Positions 27,390 through 36,715 of a DNA stretch of 64,000 nucleotides are shown here, one piece after another (position 1 is the stretch's first letter; each line of letters begins with the position of its first letter). Below the pieces are notes generated by a model that worked only from the letters and a program-made list of their open reading frames with translations, ran no database searches and had not been told where the DNA came from. Position numbers and translations under genes: made by a program. Origin of the DNA: Callipepla californica brunnescens (lineage: Eukaryota; Chordata; Aves; Galliformes; Odontophoridae); assembly GCA_023055505.1 (NCBI GenBank), contig JALIRH010000007.1, positions 13,147,773 to 13,211,772 of the forward strand, read 5' to 3'.

Positions 27390-27397
27390 TTTGGTGA
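27359..27397 (+). CDS. Upstream ORF spanning the LTR-leader junction
   Basis: ATG at 27359 in U5 opens a 12-codon frame that ends with TGA at 27395-27397, inside the primer-binding site. Avian leukosis/sarcoma viruses have a short first upstream ORF at the same place that also ends in this site, and it is known to affect translation and RNA packaging. The frame here is lengthened by an extra 13 bp in U5. A still shorter upstream ORF (3 codons) begins at 27484. Role is inferred from position only. Confidence 0.5.
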   Translation: MKPKAGPEGFIW

Positions 27398-27409
27398 CCC
27401 CGACGTGAT
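27392..27409 (+). other. tRNA-Trp primer-binding site
   Basis: TGGTGACCCCGACGTGAT lies two bases after the 5' LTR. This 18-base site is complementary to the 3' end of tRNA-Trp and is the alpharetrovirus primer site, with no mismatch that I can see. Confidence 0.95.
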
Positions 27410-27659
27410 CGTTAGGGAATAGTGGTCGGCCACAGGCGGCGTGGCGGTCCTGCTCTCATCCGTCTCCCTTGGGGAAGGAGGCGATGACCCTGTGAAAGAG
27501 GGGGCTGCGGCTTAGGAGAGCAGAAGCTGGGGGCGCGTCGGAGGTGCTCTAACGGCCGTAGAGCGTTTGACCTGCCGAGGACCCAGGACGTTGAGGACAC
27601 TACCAGAAGAGGAGCCTGGTGGTGGTTGCCGCGGGACAGAGGGTGTCCGGCGAAGAAAC
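27410..27659 (+). promoter_or_regulatory. Alpharetroviral leader with packaging region
   Basis: The leader continues 'cgttagggaatagtggtcgg', 'gaccctgtgaaagagggggc' and 'tgcggcttaggagagcagaa', following the avian leukosis/sarcoma leader closely at the start and diverging toward gag. In those viruses this stretch holds the packaging signal (Psi). Its retention here fits an RNA that can be packaged by proteins made elsewhere. That is inference, not shown by sequence alone. Confidence 0.75.
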
Positions 27660-28445
27660 ATGGAAGCCGTCATAAAGGTGATTTCGTCCGCGTGTAAGAC
27701 TTACTGCGGGAAGACCTCTCCTTCTAAGAAGGAGATTGGAGCTCTATTATCCCTCTTGCAGAAAGAGGGGCTACTAACATCCCCCTCAGATCTGTATTCC
27801 CCAGGAACCTGGGATTCCGTTACGGTATCGCTCTCCCAGCGGGCGATGGCGCTCGGGAAGTCTGGAGAGCTAAAAACTTGGGGTTTGATTCTGGGGGCTT
27901 TACAGGCAGCAAGGGAAGAGAAGCCTGACGAAAACCTTGTCAGGGAGTTGCTGGGTTTGGATCCGGGCGGTGGGGAGTTGCTGCGGGCGGGAGGTTCTAA
28001 CCCCTTTAGGAACCTGCCGCAAGACAAGACGGTGTCGGACACACCGACCACCCTCGAAACGACGATACCGGAAAAGAAGAAGGAAGAGTCGCCATCGTCG
28101 CCAACAGCACCACCCCCGTATCCTTGCATATATCCTTCTTTGTGTAACCTTACACCCCCAGCGGGGGAAGGGGGTGAAGTTAAACGGTCTGGAATGCTTG
28201 CTCTCTCTCTGGGGGTGGGGGAGTTGGGGCGGAGTGGAGCGCCTGCCGCTTCTCGAGAGGGGCGGGGTTGGCCGTCCTCGGTTACGCCCAGGGGTTGGCT
28301 GTCCCCGCCTACACCTGCGGGTGGGGGAGATGGAGAGAAACGAGGGTTGAGATCACCCCTCACTTTAAATGTATTGGAGGCTTTGGTCCTGGGCTCACTC
28401 GGTGTGCCTTGGGATCCAGGACCTACCTTAGCAGGGGTTACCTGA
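27660..28445 (+). pseudogene. gag: Truncated gag (matrix to start of capsid)
   Basis: ATG at 27660 opens 261 codons ending at TGA 28443-28445. The first 80 or so residues, beginning [10 protein letters not shown], match the alpharetroviral matrix domain, which binds the inner plasma membrane without myristate. A PPPY late-budding motif lies at residues 151-154 (28110-28121), in a proline-rich region. Near residue 230, 'GLRSPLT' resembles the start of capsid. After that the reading is unrelated and stops. Most of capsid, nucleocapsid and protease are therefore absent, against roughly 700 residues for full Gag. The start at 27660 is chosen because it matches the family; the frame is open upstream only by chance. 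A truncated product might be made but could not assemble a particle alone. Confidence 0.88.
27678..27683 (+). promoter_or_regulatory. Retained 5' splice donor inside gag
   Basis: AAG|GTGATT occurs after the sixth gag codon. In avian leukosis/sarcoma viruses the donor for env mRNA is at exactly this place. Its retention suggests spliced RNA could form, joining six gag codons to a downstream acceptor. I could not identify the acceptor. Confidence 0.65.
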
Positions 28446-30031
28446 CGATTGCTGGAGCCCAGCACAACTGCCAGCTATGCAAATAAAGGAGAGGCTTTGA
28501 TCATGTCAGTGATGAATGGATCTGCATTCTTTAGGGATTGTAAAACTTTCTGACTGTCCGCACTTGCATTTTTTACAGCTAATTGCTTAGATGGGTCATT
28601 AAATGTAACACAGGGCTCGGCAGTTCTCTTGCTTGATTGGTAGAAATGAGTCATCAGATAAATTAGTGTCAGTATTTGCGGGTCGTTAGGAGGTTGTTGT
28701 GTGTTTCTTCTATTTCAATAGTAGATCAAATGTGAATTAGACAAGAGTTGATGTTAGCAAAGTTGGAGTCTATGGAAATAGTACTTTTAATGTATTAAGA
28801 ACACACGGTTATGATGTTATTAGCCTATCAATTAGCTTTTCTTAGTTTGCCAAGACAAAACCTGGAAAGGAATCCCAGGCAAAGGGATGACCCTGTACTA
28901 GAGAATGATACACTCTCTTTCATCCACTAATCAGAATTTTAAAAAATGTGATTATGCATCACTTGAGACAAAAGCACACTATCTTACTTCAATTCAACAT
29001 ATGATTCTAACAGAGAATCTTGAATATTGCCCAATAGATATTTAAGTTTGCTGATTCTTTTAAATAGCACTCATATTAGGAACCTAAAGGCCCCTGACAG
29101 AAGAACAGTCTTGGGAAGGAACAAAGTATTCTGACAGCTTTAAGGCAACTGATATTTACCTTTATAGTTTATTCTATTTTGCAAGCAGGAGTTCCATTTG
29201 GGCTCTGTATCATGCACTGGCCACGCGGATACAGTATACAAATGGATAAACTCTGCAGACCCTGAGAAGAATAAAAGCAGGAGAGAATCTGTGATGGGTG
29301 AGAGAGGAAAAGTGCACCTTGAAGCAGGGGACGCCCTGCTGGCACTGCCTATCGCATCCACCACTAGCATGTTCCTTTTCTCTCTTTTTTCTGTTGGTTT
29401 ACCATTTCTCAAGGGTCAATAGCTAATAATGCACTTACTTAGGGAGTTTCTGCTTCTCGCTTACACTTGTCTAAAATTGTCTGTGTGTGTGTGAGTGTGT
29501 GTATGTTGACTAAAAACTCTAACCCTATGTGTTGCTCTGAATGTGCAGTTTGCTTGCTTCTGCTCTAGAGATGTCTTGTCTCTTAGATCCAGCATACCGT
29601 GGAACAGCACCGCTCAAACTTCAGCCACAATTACCAAGTTAGGATGTTAGCTGGCAAAGGAAAGTAATATCACTAGTAATGCTCCAGCAGGCTTACCTGC
29701 TGTTGATTCTATATGATATGCAACTTTATTACTTCTAATCAGTTACTGGTACACAAAGAGTGGGGCCCTCAGGGATTCTTTTCCAGGTTGCAGGAACCTT
29801 TAGCCATGGGTGAAATGTGTGTTTGTTCACTTCTTATTAAGTTTAAGAATATTTCTTGTCCTTACAATACGATTGCTTTCTCTCTTTCTTACATTCAACA
29901 ATATTGTCAAAGAGTGTAATTAGTTTGTAGTATGTGATCTATATGTGCTGCAGCATCCTTTGCAGTCTTCTCTATCAGCATTAAGATGTAATCAGTGGTT
30001 GTTATCAGATGTGTTACCACAATGAGATGGG
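28446..30031 (+). other. Unassigned internal proviral sequence
   Basis: About 1.6 kb between the gag break and the env-like region. The expected capsid, nucleocapsid, protease and polymerase sequence is not recognised in any frame; I see none of the usual reverse-transcriptase motifs. A 'CQLC'-type patch near 28466-28475 in another frame might be the edge of a zinc knuckle but is too short to trust. Short frames at 29198-29422 (hydrophobic C-terminal stretch) and 29713-29919 (cysteine-containing) might be remnants of an env surface region, or captured non-viral DNA. A GT-rich run lies near 29480-29506. Confidence 0.5.
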
Positions 30032-31116
30032 ATGAACACGAAAGGCCACCAGTTATTGGCTGATGCACGTGCTGCCACCCAAGTTGATACCTCTCTAGCT
30101 CTCAGTTGCATCCAAGCCCAAATATGGATGCAATCCATGGTAGCAGCAATTGTGAGGGAAGGAGAAGGAGGTACTCTGCCTACAGAAATCTGAAAGGTGA
30201 TTTGGGATAATGCGAACGAATTTGAAAGGAAATTTCAGTCTTGGTGACATTTAGTCAGTTTTACTTTTGATCCTGTAACTAACTATGCTACAGCTTTTGT
30301 TTTAACAATACAAAATGCTTTGGTGTTTTCTATATATCCTATCATTGCACTGGGGTTAAATCATGACAGGGTTGTGCTCTATCCAATCGAGCAACAAACA
30401 TGGGTGATTCAGAAGAAAGGAAGATGGTAAACTGTGGATGTTAGCTCATGTGCTGTACGAGAACAATGAGGATTTATCTGTGAAGGTAACAACATTAAGT
30501 CTCAGGACATCTATTTGGACACTAAGCAGAACATTTGTCATTTTGATATGCATCCCAATGCAACATTCGGAACGGTGCTTATATGTATTGGAAAGGGATG
30601 TGCTTGTATGAGATCGTCTTCTAGTACCATACTTGCAGATGATATCACTGTAGATGCTAGTAATCATTCGAATTTCTGTGTTTGTAACTTTACTGGTATT
30701 CTAGGGTGTGATTTTAACTATGCAGCTCCAGTTACGTCTCACTAGTTGCTACAGTCCAACTACACACTGATTAGGAACTTAGAGCCTGCGCCTATCGGAA
30801 TAAGTCTCGCTTTGGTAAAGAAACTTTTGCAACATGATGATCTGTGCCAACTTCTAAAACTTATTCGAGACAATGGACAGAAAACCTTGATCACTGTGCA
30901 CCATGATGTGGAAGAGCTTCATCACATCTTAGAGAGAGTGAAGAAGGATGGAGAACACCACTGTTCAAATGGCTAGGAGGAGCTTTGTTAACAATTTTGG
31001 TAATAATCATGGTTGTACCGTGTGTATTTAAATGCTTGCAGGAGTGCTTACAGCGAACGTTAGATCAGGCATTTGATCAGAGAATAAGATATCATAAGGT
31101 TAAGGAGAATCTGTAG
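30032..31116 (+). pseudogene. env: Broken env-like region (transmembrane subunit type)
   Basis: One frame, starting with ATG at 30032, stays env-like for about 940 bp. It is interrupted by stops at 30191, 30245, 30428, 30467 and 30743. It has an alpha-helical stretch with 'ATQVDTSLALSCIQAQIWMQ' near its start, a cysteine-rich centre (30590-30720) with N-x-S/T sites, and a charged helical stretch ending near 30950. Coding then passes to another frame: a basic residue, a hydrophobic membrane segment (about 30973-31030), and a short cytoplasmic tail ending at TAG 31114-31116. I do not see the CX6CC motif of the usual alpharetroviral transmembrane protein, so this env seems to come from another lineage. 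Function as Env: attachment and fusion. This copy cannot make a whole protein. Confidence 0.6.
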
Positions 31117-31293
31117 AAATAATCCATGGTAGTTCACTAATCAGTAAGGGGTAGATAATTTAGGAAATTGCGGACGCGATGTAACGGGCAAGGCTTGCCA
31201 GAGAGGACAATAGCATGTATAGGCGTTATGCGGGGTTTTCGGGATGTACGCGAGTAGGGTCCTCTCTGAGTATAGTAGGGAGCTTGATGCATC
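31117..31293 (+). other. Alpharetroviral-type 3' non-coding region
   Basis: No coding frame. From about 31165 the sequence has 'gggcaaggcttgccagaga', 'ggcgttatgcggggtttt', 'gatgtacgcgagtagg' and 'gagtatagtagggagctt'. This follows the region just upstream of the polypurine tract in avian leukosis/sarcoma viruses, so alpharetroviral ancestry resumes after the env-like region. Confidence 0.75.
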
Positions 31294-31305
31294 GGGAGGG
31301 GGAAA
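31294..31305 (+). other. Polypurine tract
   Basis: GGGAGGGGGAAA abuts the TG of the 3' LTR. It is the plus-strand primer of reverse transcription and matches the alpharetroviral tract in sequence and position. Confidence 0.93.
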
Positions 31306-31669
31306 TGTAGTTAAGTGAAAAACTTAGAAAGAAGCTGTGGCGGTTACCAGACAGAAATAGGACCCACAGGGGCCCCTTGACTCCTGGGAAACCATGGTAA
31401 CACTATCTTGAAGATAAGAGAAGAAGAACAAGTAAGGCCAAATATGGAGAAGACAAGACATGCCACAGATCTATTGGGTAGAGATAACCGTAGCATAGGT
31501 GATTGGTAGTACTGTGATGAAGAAGGTTGTAAGAAGAGTGTGTTGCTAACAATAAACGCCATTTTACCACCCACCACATTGGTGTGCACCGAGGTAGATG
31601 GACAGACCGATGAGTCCCTAACGATTGCGAACACCTGAATGAAGCCGAAGGCGGGTCCGGAAGGCTTCA
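31306..31669 (+). repeat. Provirus 3' LTR
   Basis: 364 bp, and on line-by-line comparison I find no base different from the 5' LTR. It has the same U3, R and U5 parts. R starts at 31558. Followed directly by GTCACC. Confidence 0.93.
31551..31556 (+). terminator. Polyadenylation signal of the 3' LTR
   Basis: AATAAA just before the start of R, as in alpharetroviruses. In this LTR it would direct 3' end formation of proviral RNA. Confidence 0.8.
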
Positions 31670-31675
31670 GTCACC
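31670..31675. repeat. Provirus target-site duplication, right copy
   Basis: GTCACC follows the 3' LTR and equals 27020-27025. The mariner sequence resumes in register after it. Confidence 0.93.
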
Positions 31676-31872
31676 TCTGCTGATGCAGATTTGTACAGGC
31701 GTGTAATGCAGGCTCTTGTTCATCACTGTTGAAAATGCAGAGCTAGTGGTGGTATGTTGAAAACTAGTGTGCTGTAGCTTAGAACTTTCTCCATCAGTGT
31801 TATTGCATTCTTTGTATCTGTTGTAGTTTCCATGGAAATAAACAGAAGGCATTACTTTTTGAGTGACCTGTG

Positions 31873-34800
31873 TAGCTATGTACAAACTACACTAATCTAC
31901 TCACAACATCTAAATGAAAATGAAGGAAGAGTACATATTCATTTTCCTGTTTTTCATCCTACCCCACACCAATAACCTCTACACTACTTCCTCAGTTTTC
32001 CTGCAAATCTATTAAATATCTGAGTCCCCCTGGCTAAGTCAGCAGCTTATGATAGTTAGTCTAAGGTTTAGGCCTATAATCCTCTTCTTACTGGCTGTAT
32101 AACCTTCTTGCAAGACACTACTCTAAGATGGTATATTTCAGTATCTCTTAGGTATTCATTTTCATAATAAAGTAGAAATAGCTGCTCACTGCCTTTTTGA
32201 AGGTATTTTGAAATAAAGTCACTACAGCACTTACTCAGTGTGTTTTAACACTCTTAGGCACTTTCTTTTTTTTTTTTTTTTAATCCCTTATTACAATGAA
32301 AACAGACAAGAATTGAAGTAGGTTGGCCTAGAGGCTGTATAGTTCTCATCCTGTGTAAACCCCTATGCAGCTTTGTGCAGGAATTTACCCTAAACACTTC
32401 CTGATGAACCTTCGAACCTGAGTTATCCTTTGACTCTGTAAAGGAAAAATCTTTTTATTTTTGAAACTAGGAGAAATACACTTTTTTCAGTGTTTCAATG
32501 GTAGTAACTTTTTTCTAAAAGTAGCTGACGTCCTAGTGCTCCCAACTAATTTTATTGCACTGGAACCACCTAGATTATATGAAAAAAAGATGAAGGCACT
32601 GATGATCAAAGCTATGAATATTATCTGTGAGTGTTCCTAAAAGAAGTACTTTTTAACCTTTGCAGTTGTAGATTATAGAGTTGATGAAACTATGGTATAA
32701 GCATTGCTCTTGTCATGAAGAACTCACCACACTACTGTTAGCGATTCCATGAACAGTGGTTGCAGTTTTATTTATGAGCAATTTAGATCATTTTCTAAGT
32801 TGATATATAACCATACTGTTTTTTAATACAATTATATTTAATACTGTTTGTTTTTAAGAGTGTATTAATGTCTATGACAAATTTTGTCTTTTGATAATCA
32901 TCCAGCTTGTTTTTAACTCCTGTGTCTATATCAGCCTTTCTTTGTCTACTGTTCTGCGGAAGGGAATTGGCTAGATCCTATCTGGGCTTCCAGTCTTGAT
33001 AGCTCTGCTTGATGAGCCGCTAAGTTACTATTGGACAACTTCATTACTTTAATTTTTTTTATTTGCAACTGCTGTAGTACTGCTTGTTACATTTATCTGG
33101 ACTCAGCTGAGGTTTTGCTCTTAGGTAGAATTTCCAGAACCCTAATTTCTATCAATAAGCTGTGTTTCTGGCTTTTACACAAAATGCAGCTCACATCCTC
33201 TGGTTGCTACTTAACTAGGCTAAGAATTTCTATCTCTCTGATAATGTGGGTTGTTGGCATCAATGATGTTCTCGAGTTGGATTTATTTAAATGTAATGCC
33301 TAAATCCCAGAGCTTCATGCAAGATAAGTATTTAAGTTCTGTTTATTGCCCTTGTTCTTCTTTATTTGTTTAGAGTTGTGTTTTTTTTTTCTTGCTCCTT
33401 TTTCAAAATAAGGTTTATTCTGACATGGAAAGAGGGAACTTGTATAGTTTAATTCAATAACATACGCTGCAGAGGAAGGTCTTTTTTTCTGGCTCTGTGA
33501 CTACCCTTCTGTTAATCAACATGAATATTCACCTAGTCAACTGAGCATTAGCTGCTTGCTTGTGATTTCTCTGGAGATTCAGCATTTTGTTGTGGTGTGA
33601 CAAGTCTGTAGAAAAACTCAGTTGATCCCACTGAGCTATTCTGGTGCTCTAAGGCACAAAGGGTAGCAAACATTTCTCTCATATGGTCTGTACATTTATT
33701 TATTTTTTAATCTTGCTGACAAATACATGAGACATTCGCCATTTGTCTTAGTTTTCCTTCTTTCCCCTGGCTCAACACTGTGCTCATTCAGTGTTCTCTA
33801 TCTCAGAAGGCCTTGTTGGCTGTATATGTCACTAAATAAAAGAGCTATTGGCCATTTTCTAGCATGAGGTCAAGCAGCACAGAGTGACTGCAGGCACACT
33901 GTCTGACACTTGGACTTAAGTGTCTCCTAGGCCATTGCTGTTACGTTAAAGTCTCGGGACACAGCCATAGGTTCATGCTCATTTTAGTTCACAGTGAAAT
34001 AACCTGAGAGACAGATTGCAACCTTTTGGAATGGGGACTTTTCTAGCACGAAACAGAGAATTTGCAGCCTGTTCCATTGTATAGCATAATGGTATGAAGA
34101 AGTGTCACATGGTGCAAATACTTTGGAAATACTTTTGCAGGGAGGATCAAGGCTGATGCTGGGTGTTGGGAATGATCCCTGGCAAATACTGTTCCCTGAC
34201 CTGTGTCTAGACACTGTGTCACAGATTGCTACCTAACATCAGAATCTAGAGATACTGTTCTCTGAAACAAAAGGAAAGCCAACAAACTTCTAATTGTAAT
34301 GAGGTACATACTGAGTTAAAATTTTCTTTAACCCATGCACTATGTGCACAAATGTACCTGTTGGATAAGAGTTTGCAGTAAAGATGCAGTAAAAATGCTA
34401 CAGATTTCATTAGCAGTGCAGAAAGCTTGGCCCTATAGTAAAAGCATGTCACAAAGCTTTAAACAATTTCCATAAGCCATTAGAATTTAGGCTCAACCTG
34501 TAGAAGCCTTACTGTCCATCAGCTTTAAGGTTCTTTCAACAACAGCAAACAATTGTGTAGTAGCAGGGGAGCTGACACAGTTCCTTAGCACATGTGATTT
34601 TTGCCTATGCTCCTTCAGTCTGGGTAAGCACTGTAGTAGTGCATTGGAACTGATACAGTCAGTATTACAGATTAAATAGCTGTCAGTTAAAATCTCAATA
34701 CACCACTGGGATAGGAATATTTTATGTCAGTTTGTTTGCTCCATCAACATAAACTACCAATGGATCATCTGTAGAAGTTGGATGACAGAGACTATCGATA

Positions 34801-35689
34801 TCAGGAGCTGCAGGAGTTCTGAAAATACTGGATGTAAGAGAAGAGCTCAAGAATGATGCAAAGATAATGATTCTGAGAACAGTAACATCTGAGGAAAAAC
34901 AAAGTGTTTGGGGCTCAAGCCAATGGTAGAAGTAAGTTTTTTGGATGAGATGTCTTGGACATCATGCTGCATTGAGTGAATGCAGCGAATGCTCTCATGG
35001 AGTTCACTGATCTATGAGAAAAAAAAAAAGTTCTGAGTTAAATCCTAAGAAACATTGCTGCTTATAGGACAAGGAAAAGTAGGATAAAGGAAGGAAGGAA
35101 GGAACACAATTTATTGTTATCTAATGAATGTATTTGCAGCAGAAGAGAGAGATTCTACCCTGCTATGAACTCCTGTTTTTTCTTCCAAGTGCCAGGGCTA
35201 CCATTACATTCTTTTCTTTTTTTTTTTTTTTTTTTTTTTAAGCTTTATATTTTTATACTGTAAGTTCATCTGCGGAATCTGCGGAGCTAAGAGTAACTTG
35301 CAATCTGCAACATAGACTATGACACTTCAGGGATTTCTCAAAATCAAATTATTCAACTCCATGCATTTTTTTTTTTTGAGAAACTGGAAGGATGAGAGAC
35401 AAAATGACAAAAGTCCATTGTATCTTTGTATTCCTGTTATGGAACAGTAAAAGAGGTATCCTAAGAAACGGTTCTTTGTCAAATTTCGATAGAGATTTTA
35501 AATAGGCCCGAGGAAAGCTTCAAGGTTTTGGTTTTCTCTGTCTTTGATGCTTCGCCCATCATTAATACATACTAGAAGTCAGAGAGGTAAGAATCAGGCA
35601 ACTGGGAACCTAAAACAAAGAGAAGCATTGTTGTTAAGTTCATTATTCCCCACCTATAATTTTTTCCTTTGATTTCATTTAATTTCACG
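31873..35689. other. Gene-free AT-rich region
   Basis: No gene, tRNA or confident interspersed repeat. Poly-T runs at about 32267-32281 and 35217-35239. The open frames are short and have no domain. Confidence 0.5.
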
Positions 35690-36249
35690 AACCTGGCAAG
35701 TTGCTGCCAGGTGGATCTCCTACACGAGTCTGCCTCAAGATTTCATTATCCTTTATATTTCAAGCATCATCATTCAGTCATCTCTGTTTTCTCTAGCTAA
35801 TTAGCCCGCTGTTTATGAGGTGCACATTTCTTAGCATATGGTACAGTTGCGCTGCATGTGTGCTGTATTTTCATTTTCTGGTTTGAATCTCATATTTCTG
35901 ATGCGGTATGTCAGAAATATCAGATGCCCATCTTACAGAACAGCCCTCACAGCTTCACAATGAAAGGTACCCTAATTATACTTTCGAATTCCTTACATCC
36001 CCGTGTTTTCAATTAAGACATCACAGCCATTACAGCACTGAGACAGCAGATTGTGATTTAAAGATGCTGGTGTTTGGAGGTCAGAATTCAGCAGGAGATA
36101 AAAGTTACAGGAATTAAGAATTTAAAATAATTAAGATTTAAAAAAAAAAAAAAAAGTACCTTTCCAATTCAGTGGAGTTAAAACCCATATAAAAATCCTC
36201 CACATGGCGTGATGCTGTCTCTTTGAGACACTGGCATGGCATGCAGCTA
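35690..36249. other. Non-coding block of higher complexity
   Basis: Between about 35690 and 36110 the sequence has few simple repeats and a more balanced composition than its surroundings, then ends in a poly-A run (36139-36154). It shows no convincing open frame. It looks like conserved non-coding DNA, but that is an impression; conservation cannot be judged from one sequence. Confidence 0.25.
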
Positions 36250-36715
36250 TTATAAATCTTCTTCCTGTGTAGGACTGCAGAGGGAGGACCTGACTGGCAG
36301 CACAAAGGAGGAAGCGGGTCTGTTTGCCTGTCTGGGAGAGAAGGAGAAGAAGGGGGGGTGGGGGGGGGGTGGGAGGGAGAGGGTGGAGGCGAGCGAGATG
36401 GGCACACACAAGCGCATTGCTGAATGCAGAGATTCACTCCTTCTGCACAGCCCATCCATGCCTAAATGCTCCTAGTCCACCATTTGCATGATATATTAGC
36501 CTTTCAAGCTGTCTTTCGATATGCACTGAGACTGTATCTCTTGCTTTTAGCTAAGCTCATCTGCAATTGGCTTTACTGCTGTTTATCTCCTGCAGGTCTC
36601 CATTTCTAGCCGATATTAGCCGTAAAGCAAGGGAAACAGTTCACTGAGAGCTGAGCATATGCTGGAATTATACCATGACACTGCAAGGACTGAATTAAAC
36701 CGCTTAAGGTACATT
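36250..36715 (+). promoter_or_regulatory. Candidate promoter or first-exon island
   Basis: A short GC-richer island in AT-rich DNA. It contains a G-run cluster at 36352-36383 (runs of 7, 10, 3, 3 and 3 G) able to form a G-quadruplex, a perfect octamer ATTTGCAT at 36482-36489, and a possible splice donor 'cttaag|gtacat' near 36708. Several ATG-started frames cross it on both strands, but none looks like a protein. It could be a 5' untranslated exon or an enhancer. The strand is a guess from the donor. Confidence 0.3.

Larger units (their letters stand above)
27026..31669 (+). mobile_element. Defective alpharetrovirus-related provirus
   Basis: A complete but defective endogenous retrovirus of 4,644 bp. 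In order it has a 364-bp 5' LTR, tRNA-Trp primer-binding site, leader, truncated gag, unassigned sequence, broken env-like region, alpharetroviral-type 3' non-coding DNA, polypurine tract and 364-bp 3' LTR. It is flanked by GTCACC duplications. R-U5, primer site, leader and gag start match the avian leukosis/sarcoma and EAV group closely. No protease, reverse transcriptase or integrase was recognised, so it cannot replicate unaided. The organisation recalls non-autonomous chicken families such as ART-CH or the deleted GGERV10-type subfamilies, but I cannot say which. The LTRs show no difference by eye, which points to recent insertion. Confidence 0.93.
26678..31872 (+). mobile_element. Mariner (Galluhop-like) element split by a provirus
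   Basis: The left part (26678-27025) and the right part (31676-31872) are the two ends of one DNA transposon of about 545 bp once the provirus and one target copy are removed. The left end reads TGAGGGGTACTCTGAAAGTAAC, here given in two parts (tgaggggtactctgaa, agtaac). The reverse complement of the right end reads cacaggtcactcaaaa then agtaat, giving diverged terminal inverted repeats aligned without gaps. A TA dinucleotide lies outside each end (26676-26677 and 31873-31874), the mariner target. The left part has segments such as 'atggaagtacattatgaa' and 'accaaacagtggatgtga' that recall the start of the transposase gene. The rest of the transposase is missing, so this is an internally deleted, non-autonomous copy. 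The assignment to Galluhop is from memory. Confidence 0.8.

Noticed and set aside
27064..27390. Minus-strand frames in both LTRs (27064-27390 and 31344-31634)
   Set aside because: They are the same non-coding LTR sequence read backwards, seen twice because the LTRs are duplicated.
27701..28465. Minus-strand open frame of 254 codons opposite gag
   Set aside because: It is the antisense shadow of a GC-rich gag segment, with no domain and no start context; plus-strand gag explains the sequence.
28446..30031. Polymerase genes of the provirus
   Set aside because: I looked for reverse-transcriptase and integrase motifs in all plus frames and found none I could support.
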